64,000 nt of DNA from Larix kaempferi (lineage: Eukaryota > Streptophyta > Pinopsida > Pinales > Pinaceae), in the NCBI GenBank assembly GCA_027924585.1, contig BSBM01000865.1:6313001-6377000 (forward strand). The letters run 5' to 3'. Shown in pieces: positions 43,101-54,110 of this stretch. Position numbers and translations under genes: made by a program. Every line of letters begins with the position of its first letter. Position 1 is the stretch's first letter. Below the pieces are notes generated by a model that was not told where the DNA came from, ran no database searches, and worked only from the letters and a program-made list of their open reading frames with translations.

Positions 43101-45281
43101 GTGTGGTGAGTCTGACTCCATCCACAACATCGAGGGATCGATTGCAGTGTTGCCAAGAATGGCTTGAAGGTTTCCACAGAACCAAAGGACGAGGGATTAA
43201 AACGCTCGGTGCACTATTGCATAAACTATGGTATTTTTTCTTATATTCTACATTTACTGATCAGATGAATACAATTGTGAACCTTGAAACAATTTCCAGA
43301 TATTGAACACTTTCCATCCACAATGAAGGGCTTGAAGGGAAGTGGGTCATTGAAGAAACAATTGTGGTGCAATAGAAACATATTCTAGTACTGGCCTTCA
43401 ACATTTCCAATCCGAAGAATGGAGGTAAAGGGTCTTGAGGGAAGTGTGGTCTTACAAAGATACTTGAATAATTGATCAAAAGTTAATGTAGGAGTAATCC
43501 ATTATTGATGTAATCTTATATTCATTTAATATTCATCTTAATGGACCAGTCATGCAAGTTTTGAGTGGGCCCAAAGATGTAACCAAAAGTTCTGGTGAAC
43601 TCTCTTAACAAGTGTGTGTACAATTGAATGATTTATGTTGGTTGATTCTCTCATGTGACTTATTTATTAAAGTTGATCATAATCATAAATGCTAATTTTT
43701 ATATGCAAATAATAAGTCAATTAAAAGGTCCTTTCCATAGACTGTATTGTAACCCTAGTTTACTGATCATTCATAATCTTAAAGCTTAGATCTATGGTTT
43801 TAGTACTTGAATTTGCAATTTTTCCAATATTTTCCATGTACTAAGTAGTGTTATATTTTTATTTCGTTTTGTTTAAAACACTAACATTTTGACAACTTTA
43901 GCTTCTTTTTTTTCATTTAGAGATAGATCAAGCGGAAGTGCTGGCGAAAATCTCAATATTTGAGCCTTCCAAAGCACCCCCCCAAAGGCCTCTCCAAAAA
44001 GGGCCTTTTTCCATCTCTTATTAGTAACCTCTTTCATCCGAAGTTATAAGGATAAAGAGGCCTTCTTTAATCATTGTAAAAAACCATTAATAAAAGAATC
44101 AAGTGGGCTACACAGTGCCCACACCCCTTCCTTTTTTCCTTTTTTACATTGTTTTTCGATACTAACCCTTAGAGTAGTTTTCCTTTTTTTTGCAAGTTAG
44201 TTTAGTTTCATTTGTGCAAGAACAATTTATTTAGTTTCAATTTTGTTAGTTAGTTCACATTTCTTTTCCAATTAAATAAACCAACCCGAATCGTTGCCGC
44301 AAAGTATGCTCTCGCCACCACCTAAAGGATTTATCGATTAGTGGTGGATGATCAAATTGTTGACACATAGTAATTAGTACAATAATATTTTCTTCAATTT
44401 CACTTACTTTATTTGCACTGACAATATCATTTTCTATCAAAATTGGAATTAATATTTGCATTACCCCCAAGTATGTTCTTGTCCATTGCAAACTAGTTTA
44501 GGAAGGCCTAATATTTGGAACAACCAGAACGGGATCTTGCATTTCATAACTTTTCACATCTAATTAACAACACATTTTTAATAAAAACCAAATCCCCTAA
44601 ACAAATGGAAATCAGGTTTCACGATATTTACCTTCTATGGGAAATGTTTGAAAATAAATCGGGAACAACTAGATAGTGACTGTGGGGTCCCGTAAAGATA
44701 CACCTTCGATTGGTGTAGTGTTGGACACACCCCCGCGTCTCTGATCTAGCCCACATTTTCTTGTGTAGAACCACATTGGGAAAAGTTCAGACATATTCCA
44801 CATACCTTATGGGTATATTGGAACCCACTTACTGTAATTCGCTCATCATAATAATTCTAAAATAGACCAAGATACAATTTCCAAACATTTCTCTTTCAGA
44901 AACATTATTTGGCTCCATCGGCACTGCTTTATTTTACAACAATACTATTTGCTTTCAGTAATTTCCTTGTTGGGAATGTTATATTTTATATGTTGTTGAA
45001 CAAATTCATATATTTTTCACTTGTCTTGTTTCAATATTAAATATCAAAACTCCTAAATAACTTACTCCCATTTTAACATCTAAGAAATAAAAAGCCTTAG
45101 TAACATTTCTTAGGGCCTACCTCCCTTGGATTCGTTAGGAGTTAGCCTAAATGGAGAAGTCAATATCAAGTGACAGTACTTGACTCAAGACTTTCTCCCA
45201 AGGACACACCAAGTGTCTTGAATATTTATGTCATGTTACCCAGGTGTGTATAGGCGACAACAATTCCAAAAAGGGATCATG
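43101..45281. other. non-coding DNA, no gene recognised
   Basis: AT-rich, with short ORFs lacking domains (for example 44255-44491, minus). Confidence 0.4.
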
Positions 45282-45286
45282 GGTTG
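45282..45286. repeat. target site duplication of element 1 (left)
   Basis: GGTTG, repeated at 61851-61855. Confidence 0.85.
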
Positions 45287-45789
45287 TGTTAAGTTTAGCA
45301 TAAATTCACAAACAAGATCACCGAAAGAAACACAATCACAAGATAGACAAATATTTATCCTGGAAAACCCTCATGGGGTAGAAAACCCAGCAGAGCTTTC
45401 CTCAATATAGATGATCAAAAATTACAAATATGTAGTCCCCAAACAAGAGCTCCTTCTCCTCATATGCATATCTCTCTCTCTCTCCTATGCCCCAATCACA
45501 AGTGAGTGAATGAGTGAGATTAATGAGGAACACACCTCCTCTATTTATACACTACTCCGACTTGACTTTACACCCTAACAAGGCCAACTTCTTGTAGGAG
45601 AGTCTAATAACCCCTAAACAACTAACTCGGGGCCGACCCCACTAGGGAGGTCTAATAACCCTAGTTACAACATCCTGACGAAGGAATAAAAATCTCCGTA
45701 TATACAATAGGATCTCTGCGGAGGAATGTAACATCTCCGGAATAATAAAGTACAAGTAGAATAATCTTAGAAGTTACAATATTTCAACA
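45287..45789 (-). mobile_element. 3' LTR of element 1
   Basis: TGTTAAGTTTAGC...ATATTTCAACA, 503 bases. A TC microsatellite at about 45470, TATA (plus CTATTTATAC) at 45541. Several percent diverged by eye from the 5' LTR. Confidence 0.92.
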
Positions 45790-45800
45790 CTCCCCCTTAA
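45790..45800 (-). promoter_or_regulatory. polypurine tract of element 1
   Basis: Minus strand TTAAGGGGGAG directly before TGTTGAAATATTG. Confidence 0.88.
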
Positions 45801-46229
45801 CGAGAAGTATATTCTAACAACATCTGCAGGAGCAAGGAGTCATCAACTACATGATACCTGATACATCTATAAATCATTGCAATCTTTCTTTAATTATCAT
45901 CAGTAACTCAAACAGTTACTGGAACATCTTCAAGATCTTCAATACTGGAGCATCAACATCTTCAGTACTGAGTCTTCATCTTCTGTAGCACTCGATCAGC
46001 TACAACAACATCATCATATGGATCTCCCAATCAATAGCATCATGATCTAGATATTCTGATCAATCATCATTTGGATCTACCAATCAACACCATCATCATC
46101 TGGATCTCTCGATCAACATCCTCATTGTCTGGATCTTTCGATCAACAACATCATAGTAGCATACCCTGCAACACACATGATCCAATTACGGGATGGTCAA
46201 TCCATATCAATTTAGGACATAAATCCAAG

Positions 46230-46615
46230 GAAAATGCAATCCTATCACGTACATTTTGAACCAAACGTTCAGGGATGATGCAATCCTATCATGTACATTT
46301 TTAACTAAACATTTAGGGATGATGTAATCCTATCACGTACATTTTGAACCAACAGTTCAGGAATGATGCAATCCTATCATGTACATTTTGAACCAAACGT
46401 TCAGGGATGATGCAATCCTATCATGTACATTTTGAACCAACTGTTCATGGATGATGCAATCCTATCATGTACATTTTGAACCAACTGTTTAGTGATGATG
46501 CAATCCTATCACGTACATTTTGAACCAAAGATTCAGGGATGATGCAATACTATCACATACATTTTGAACCAACCGTTCAGGGATGATGCAATCCCACCAC
46601 TTACAAGATGGTTAA
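46230..46615. repeat. 44-bp tandem array, about 8 copies, element 1
   Basis: Unit GCAATCCTATCATGTACATT...GAACCAAACGTTCAGGGATGAT; successive copies from 46236 differ by a few substitutions. It lies between RNase H and the PPT, the same position as the unrelated arrays in elements 3, 4 and 5. Confidence 0.92.
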
Positions 46616-46875
46616 TCATGATCTCTTTAGTACATAAAGTCTAGGGATGATACGATCCACTCATCCACTTAGACAAAGTCTAAGGACCACACATAGACCT
46701 CATCATCAGAATAGGTAACCTCATCATCTACCTCATCATTGGAACATGTAACCTCATCATCATTACAGTATCCTCATCAATATTGGTATCCTCATTATCG
46801 ACCTTACCGTCGATATATGCAATCTCATCATCGATACCAGTATCCAAATATCATCATCGACCATATCACTCTCCC

Positions 46876-49535
46876 TTTCAAGGAGGGTCCTTCTGAACAA
46901 CACCAAGCTTATCTCTGAAATACTCAAACTTTACTCAAGACAAAGGTTTGGTCAATATATCAGCAACTTGTTCGTCAGTGCTCACATACTCGAGCTTGAT
47001 AGCTCCTTTCTGCACCATATCCCGTATATAAAAATATTGGATCTTTATGTGCTTCGACTTATCATGTAACACTGGATTCTCTGTCATCTTGATACAACTA
47101 TGGTTGTCACACAGGATCATAGTGGGGTCCATCTCTAAGTCAAACAATCCTGATAACAACTTCCGAAGCCATATCGCTTCACAACTAGCAGAGCAAGCAG
47201 CTATATATTCTGTTTCAATTTTGCTGAGAGCCACACTAGGCTACTTCCTACTAAACCACGAGATCATAGTAGATTCCAGACAATAACAAATGCTCGATGT
47301 GCTCTTCATGTCTGATACACTTCCTTCCCAATCAACATCTGTGTAGTCATACAATCTGAAGTTGTGATCTCCAAGATTACATAGACCAAAGTCTATCGTA
47401 CCCTTTAGGTACCTCATCACATGCTTTGCAGCTATCAGGTGAACACATCTAGGTTCTACTAGATACTAACTCAAGGTGTTCACAACAAAGCATATATCTA
47501 ACCTGGTATTCGTCAAATACATCAATGACCCAATAATCTGTCTGTATAGAGTCACATCCACTAACTCTGATGAGTCATCAACTAACATATTCAAGTTGGA
47601 ATCCATGGGAGTGGCCATGGCTTTGCATTCCAACATATCAAATCTTTTCAATATTTCCATAGCATACTTTCCCTGGTTGAGAAAGATTCCTTCTGGGCCT
47701 TGCCACACTTCTCATACCTAGGAAGTAACGTATCAATCCGAGATCTTTCATCTCAAACTCTGTAGAGAGCTTCTTCTTGCACTTGACAATATGTTTCTCA
47801 TTTCCATTTAGAAATAGATCATCCACATATAGAAATAATATGATAGGTTGATCATCCATAACCTTGAGGTAAAGATTAGGATCAACTCTACTCTTGGTTA
47901 AGCCCAAGCTTGTCAAGAAACTGTCAATTCTTCCATACCAAGCTCTGGGAGCTTGTTTCAACCCATACAAAGCCTTCTTCAGTTTGCATACGTAGGTTCT
48001 TCTATCTTCAACCTCAAATCCTTGTGGTTGTTCTATGTACACTTCCTCCTCAATCACACCATTCAGGAAGGTTGTCTTCACATCCATCTGGTGTAATTCC
48101 CACTTCATCATGGATGCAAGTGCCATGATGGTTCTAATGGAAGTGTACGATGCAAATGGTGCAAATGTCTCTTCATAGTCAATTCCCTCTTTCTGAGAGA
48201 ATCCTATGGCCACAAACCTTTCCTTATACTTTCCAAAGCTACCATCCATAGCATGCTTTATTTTGTATTTCCATTTCGAGGATACCAGACTCTTGTCCTT
48301 TCATTTGGGAACTATATCCCAAACATAATTCTTCATTATTGAATGGTATTCCTTTGTCATTTCCTCTACCCACTCTTTATTATGAGATGCCTCTTCATAA
48401 CTAGTGGGCTTTTGATCTACAAGATCACACATCAAAGCCATATAGCTAGAGAATGACTTTGGTTTCTTGCTCATCTAGTGGAGCCTTCAGGAGCTCCATA
48501 CTTTTTTTCTCCTTGTATAATGTCTCTTGCCCATGTTGGCTTTCTCTTTCTTGATATTTTTATGGTAGGGAGTTCTTTTGGTTCTAACATGTCATGGTCT
48601 TCAGGTGTTTCATCTTCAGGGGTGGGTGCAGCTTCTACAATTCTAGGAGGTGCATCTTCTTCATATACTTCTTCATACTGGCACTTCCTAGATCTCTTGA
48701 GAGCTTCCTCTTCATCAAAAGTCACATCCCTACTAATTTCCATATGATGGAATCCTGGGATGTATACTCTGAATACTTTGGATGCTTCACAATATCCAAC
48801 AAATATTCCCTTCTTCCCAGAAGGATCTAGCTTAGTTCTCTTTTATTTTGGTATGTGAATATATACTAGGCACCCAAATATCTTGAGATGGCTTACCTCA
48901 GGATTCTTCCCTGTGAACACTTCTTTTGGGGTCTTGAATTCAAGAGCACTATGAGATAGTCTATTCTTCACATAAAATGTTGTCCTAACTGCTTCATCCC
49001 ATAGATACATAGGTAGGTCTTGATCATGTATCATTGTCTTCACTGCTTCCATAATGGTTCTATTCTTTCTTTCTGCAACACCATTTTGTTGAGGATTGTA
49101 GGGAGTGGTTGGTTCCTTCTTGATTCCATCTTCTCTACAAAAGACTTCAAAATCCTTTGAAGTATATTCTGCACCATTATATGTTTTGAGTGTATTGATA
49201 TTCTTTTTTGAATGATTTTCTATCAATGCTTTGAATTCCTTGAAATTTCCGAAGACTTCATCTTTTCCCTTTAGAAAATCTATCCAAGTCTTTCTTGAAT
49301 AGTCATCAATGAATGTAAGGTAGTATTCATATCCACTCAAGGATGTGGAGGGAATTGGTCCACATACATCTGAATGGATCAATTCCAAAGTACTTTTAGT
49401 CTTTGTCTCACTCTTTGGAAATGGATTCTTGATATTCTTCCATTTTGCACATCCTTTGCAAGTTCCTTCATGATCAATCTTCAAATCTGGAAGTCCTATA
49501 ACTACTTTGCTCACATGAGGTAGTGCTTTGTAGTT
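46876..49535 (-). pseudogene. Copia pol of element 1
   Basis: Minus strand: GAG-pre-integrase end (CKGCAKWKN), integrase with LIHSDVCGPI, an altered second Asp motif (TLKTYNGAEYTS where SDNG is expected, so Asp is Tyr) and an intact GVAERKNRT; TAA at 48843-48845; an acidic linker; RT with MDVKTTFLNGVIEEEVYIEQ, LKQAPRAWYGRIDSF and FLYVDDLF (48249-47710); a frameshift near 47715 inside YFLGM; then a TPM..., IGSLMYLTNTRLDICF block and RNase H (47234-46935) with KHIKIQYFYIRDMV and ADILTKPLS. Upstream it joins the gag frame beyond element 2. Confidence 0.9.
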
Positions 49536-49540
49536 AATGT
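49536..49540. repeat. target site duplication of element 2 (left)
   Basis: AATGT, repeated at 59690-59694. Confidence 0.85.
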
Positions 49541-50320
49541 TGTGAAAATCCTCACAGCAGATCTAAGAGATGATGTATACCTCACAAGAGTAATTATGAT
49601 TAAGCAGGAAGATAGAAGAAGAGTGGTCAATGCAGTGTAAGGAGCAACAGAATAATAATATAGTAGAACTCAGATAGAAGCAAAAATACTTCACACACTC
49701 TAATTAATTAATCACAATATGGACAAATAAGTAGTACAATGCAAGAGAATTCGAATGCCAAGGTGGAAATTCGAATTAGCCTTCATGGAGTGATCAAAAT
49801 ATCACTGGAGTGTCATCGAAGCACTACTAGAAGTCATCATCATCATCAGTGGAGTCATCAATGCATAAGTAACTATCAACCATCAGTCAAATTGAGTCTA
49901 ACTGAGTGCGGTAGGTGTAAGTGAGTGTAACTGGCACTAACTGAATGAAGGAGGCTCAGTGGATGGCACATGAGGAGCTAAATGGAGTCAGAATGGGAAT
50001 TCAAGTCTCACTGGAGGTCAATCGGAGTGATACAGTTAGTTGAGAGTCAATCTAGCCTTAAATCAAGGAAAGAACTGAAGATAACTGAATGGTAGGTAAG
50101 GAAGGGCACCTTTCTCATGCAGTAGGTGAAAGGAGGGCGCACTAAGCACTAGGAGGGATGAAACTAAGTGGAAAGAAGCTCCGGGGGCTAGCTAACTGAG
50201 GGCTAGGTGTTGGGACTGATGACTGGGATGCATGCAAACCCCAAAAGTGCATGCATGATTGAAAATGCAAAGGATGAAAATGCTAGTATGACTAGGATGG
50301 AGTATATGAATATCCTAACA
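49541..50320 (-). mobile_element. 3' LTR of element 2
   Basis: TGTGAAAATCCTCACAGC...GAATATCCTAACA, 780 bases, next to the C-rich (plus strand) PPT. Confidence 0.92.
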
Positions 50321-50330
50321 CCCCCCCTTA
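50321..50330 (-). promoter_or_regulatory. polypurine tract of element 2
   Basis: Minus strand TAAGGGGGGG before TGTTAGGATATTC; a second TTAAGGGGGATGG copy lies about 16 bases away. Confidence 0.85.
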
Positions 50331-50518
50331 ATCCATCCCCCTTAATCCATCTTGGGCCCTGGTAACTAAGACCAAAGGTCACCCAATACAATGAATAATA
50401 ACAGTCAATAAACCAAGGAAATGGGGAAAACCTCATGGGAAAAATACCCCCCCTCAAAATACACTGTAAGGCACACACAAAAATAAATTCTCCAAACTCA
50501 AGCAGGTGTGATGCTTGG

Positions 50519-50710
50519 TCATATGTCTGGAGGTATCTTCTTCTTGGGAAGAAGTGGATCATGCTCAGAAAGCATGTGCTTGTACTTGCTCTTCAAATCA
50601 AATGTGATGAGAACACATCCAAAAGTATGAGGATGATCCTTGAACCTGTGATTCGAATCAGCTGAGGTAGGATCAAATCTATGAATGTGGAGATAGTATT
50701 TTGTCTTCTC
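50519..50710 (-). CDS. C-terminal part of the element 2 ORF
   Basis: 63 codons plus TGA, in frame with 57790-58737 once element 3 and one copy of its target duplication are ignored. Contains HIHRFDPTSADSNHRF, TFGCVLITFDLKSKYKHML and a basic end with LLPKKKIPPDI. Not a known Gag, protease or polymerase segment to my eye; possibly a piece of a host gene carried by the element. Confidence 0.65.
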   Translation of the reverse strand, partial: EKTKYYLHIHRFDPTSADSNHRFKDHPHTFGCVLITFDLKSKYKHMLSEHDPLLPKKKIPPDI

Positions 50711-50715
50711 CTTCA
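50711..50715. repeat. target site duplication of element 3 (left)
   Basis: CTTCA; the right copy at 57790-57794 is CTTCG, one base different. Confidence 0.7.
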
Positions 50716-51360
50716 TGTTGATGTATATGTAACTTCGGAATGTATTTCATATATGTATATTGTACTACTATAGAGATGGTATTATTCCTCTATACATAAG
50801 TGTTTGTATTCCTATAGAGATGTTATTATTCCTCTATACGGAAGTGTCATCATTTATATTGTAAGTGTCGTAACTTATACTTGATGGGTTATTAGACCAC
50901 CTGGTTGGGGTCGGCCCTGTATAAGTCATGTGGGTCAAAGGGTTATTAGACCACCCTATTGGGTGTTGGCCTAGTCAGCATTGTGTTATGTGGTTAAGTT
51001 GAGGCCGACCTAGTAAAGGTTATTAGGCAAGTCAAGTCAAGTATAAATAGAGTGCTAGAGGCATTGTATTTCATCATTCTATTTACACACACACACTTTG
51101 GAGAGTGGCACACTTGTGGAGGAGGAGAAGTTGCTTCTAGGAGATGTCTATCTCTTATGCTTGGGTTGTATCATTGCTCCATCTATCTCTGAGGAATTTA
51201 TTGGGGTTTTTCACCTTTATGGTTTTCCCCAAGTAAACTATGTGTCTCTTGTGTGCTTGCATTATTGTGTCCATGATTGATATGCTGTAGATATGCTGTA
51301 CATGTTGTTCTCTCAGTTAAGATCCTAGATTAGATTGAAGTAATTTCTGAGAAACTAACA
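50716..51360 (+). mobile_element. 5' LTR of element 3
   Basis: TGTTGATGTATATGTAAC...GAAACTAACA, 645 bases; TATA (GTATAAATAG) at 51041. Shorter than the 3' LTR, which repeats the GGGTTATTAGACCACC block once more. Confidence 0.92.
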
Positions 51361-51372
51361 TGGTATCATAGC
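51361..51372 (+). promoter_or_regulatory. primer binding site of element 3
   Basis: TGGTATCATAGC immediately after the LTR; initiator tRNA-Met type. Confidence 0.88.
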
Positions 51373-52480
51373 TAGCCTGAAAGAAGGCATGGTATGGCAT
51401 GTATGACACTTATTGCACTTGCGATGCTAGGGCTTGATATAGAAAAAACCATTCATCGTAGAACTTTCGCTATAAATCCATTTTGGCGAAGTGTTCGGAT
51501 CTGAAACTTTTACAGGTCGAAAACCAGATCCCCATGTACCTTTTGTCCAAAGGAAAACTTCTAATTCGTTGTACTTTGTTTTTTATGATCTGTACAATCT
51601 AGGGTTCCTGCCTCTTCCAGATATGAGTCATAAACAGGTGACCTTGGAAAAAAGGTCATAATTTGGGCTAGGAAGCTCCAAATGAAATTTTGTAACAAGT
51701 GACAAGTAGTGCATGGATTGTAATTTCTCAGGTAACATTTTAAGAGGCTGAAACTGAACCAGTGACACGTGGAACGCCATACAAGTTTGCTCTCATGTTT
51801 TATCCCATCAACAGGTCACGTTGCGACACTTGGCATAACTCTCTCTCAGAGAATCCATTTGACGTCAGACCTATGGGGTTCGAAAGATGATAGGTAAGGC
51901 TACGAGAAGAAAACTTTTCAGACCCTGTGGATTGGAAAGTTCAGAGTTACACCAGAAACAATCAGGTGCATATTTCTGTCAAAACAGAATTGGATTTTGA
52001 GCACCTTCATTCATGGCTCCGGGAATTAGGGTTTCAGAGAAAGTTGGTATTTTTGTAATCGGAGACCATGGATGAATGCTACTCATCAAAATCGAAATTT
52101 AGAGACCAAGATCAAATTTTTTGGTTGGGTAGAAGGTCGGGCTTGATCAAACCCTAGTTCAGGACTTTGATCGGAAAGTGGAAAATTAGGGCTTCTGCAA
52201 AAGTTGGAATTTTTGGAGTCTATGACCACAGCTGGAAGCTCCTCAGATAAATCGAAGTTTAGAGCTTTGGATTGAACATTTTGGTTGGGAAGAAGGGTGG
52301 GATTTATCAAACCCTAGTCCGGGATCCTGTCTAGAAGATCCGGAAGTCTCAAAGGCAATTTTGAGGGGTGAAACTTTGTAGTTTTCAAATTCTGAGTATA
52401 CCAGGTTGATCAGCTCATCAAGGCGCATCTTTTTATCTTTTCAGAAGTTTGAAATTTAAAGTTTGAATTTTTAGGGTTTC
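51373..52480 (+). mobile_element. 5' leader of element 3
   Basis: Non-coding. Repeats itself internally: the text around GATCAAACCCTAGTTCAGGA and the AAATCGAA(G/A)TTTAGAG block occurs twice (about 52085-52200 and 52245-52330). The first 500 bases match the fragment at 2856-3385. Confidence 0.65.
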
Positions 52481-52640
52481 CTTGACAAACCCTAATCCAG
52501 CTCCAGTTCCTGCAAATCAAGTGGATTGGGTTAATCCTAGAAGAGAATCGATTGGTCACCTGCATAAGTGAAGAATTTCCTGTTTCAGAGGGAGATGAGG
52601 CTAAGACCTTACATAAGAGGATTACAAGCAATCTTGGCAG
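52480..52640 (+). pseudogene. gag fragment of element 3
   Basis: GLILEENRLVTCISEEFPV and DEAKTLHKR match the start of the element 4 and element 1 Gag (RIGLILEEN). The rest of gag, about 1 kb, is missing. Confidence 0.6.
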
Positions 52641-53529
52641 GTATGACTTATCCAGGTATTTTTCGAATTTTGTTCATGATTAAGTTTATTGTATGTTTTG
52701 TCTTCATATTATTACAGTTAATACAATCTTGATTAAATTTAGACTTGTCGTATCACCTTAATAAAATTAGGAATGCATGATAGAAGATATTCATTGATTA
52801 GGGTGTTGACACTTATGATTGTACTAATGCATTATGGTGTTGTATGAGGTTTATGTTGTCCGCTAATATGAAAGGTACACCAAGAAAGACAAATCATGTT
52901 CTAGTTCAAGAACATATGATCATGGTGACATGAAGACAAAGATTCATCCATTGTCATGGATCACTTAGAAGATCTATCTATGAGGTATGTATAACTTGGT
53001 TCTATAATGATTAACTTATGAGATATGCAGGTTACTAACACAAGTCATTGAAGAGAACACGAAGACATCATGTGGGTATGTTAGACATAACTAGCTAACA
53101 TGCTAATCCAGGTATGTTTTTTTTATATCAAGTTAGAATCCTACCTTGTGATAGGATCTCTTATATAAGTATACATGGCATGATTGATAATGATTATTCA
53201 TAGGTTTGAATAATCATGGGTGTATGCATATTATGTTTCTTACCTTAATTGATGATATGACTAACCAGAAGAGTCATGAAAGTATAGGTTTGAGTAATCA
53301 CGGGTTTAGGCATATTATGTTTCTTACTTTAATTTATGATATGACTAACCATAAGAGTCCTTGAATACTAATGCTTATTATTTCTGTTTGAAATGATCAT
53401 GACTATACATGCTTAAGATTATTGTGTTTTGATAGTATTGAGAATATACTAATAAATGTATGATTATGTATGAGATCTCGAGGATATCACAATAATGATA
53501 CTTGTAAGCATGCATAGTGATCGAGGATG
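52641..53529 (+). other. non-coding internal sequence of element 3
   Basis: Two copies of a TAATCATGGGT/TAATCACGGGTTTAGGCATATTATGTTTCTTAC-type block (53205-53280 and 53290-53360). No protein recognised; possibly filler after deletion of gag and protease. Confidence 0.45.
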
Positions 53530-53740
53530 GATATAAGTTCAAGGAAAGGTAATCCAGGAAGCAAAGATCAAGAGGGAGCACACTCCAGTAGTTTCTGCAA
53601 GGATGCAGATATTCAGAGGGAGTCGACCACTTCTCACAATCCACATCAAAATGGAGTTGAAAAGATTCAAAGGGAGTCCACCCAACAACCAAACAAAGAT
53701 AAGTATTTGAATTGTCATTTATTACATATTTGTTTGTTTA
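53530..53740 (+). pseudogene. integrase fragment of element 3
   Basis: FCKDADIQRESTTSHNPHQN followed by GVEK corresponds to the stretch before the catalytic Glu of Copia integrase (NPQQNGVAERK); the remainder is absent. A repeated IQRES block suggests local duplication. Confidence 0.55.
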
Positions 53741-54110
53741 AATAATGTTGTTCAATGATGTATATGCTTATGTTCCTAGACTTAGGTTGTGTATTATGCA
53801 TATTAGAATAATTGCATTAATGAACAGTATACTACTAATATGCATGTGATGGGTAAGTGGCATATGGAACTGTACAACATTCCATTGCTACTTATCTAGA
53901 ATGAAACCTCTTTGCTGACATGTTGGGAGTAGTGCAAACTCTTAACAATGTTCTGGTAGAGATTGGAAGGCATCTAGAAAGTTACAGGATATGGATGAAT
54001 GTTGTATTGAAGCATTGGCTAAAATAATTGCATGACCGTATGACATATTTCTTTATAAGAATTTGTTCTGAAAACTATGAGATGTTTCTAATCATGAAAT
54101 TTAACTTGTT

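Noticed and set aside
45228-45410. Short ORFs spanning LTR borders (also 19363-19647, 23190-23468, 27733-28503)
   Set aside because: They cross element boundaries or repeats and carry no recognisable domain.
46230-46615. Regularly spaced repeats resembling a CRISPR array
   Set aside because: Direct tandem 44-base units with no spacers, in a plant retrotransposon.
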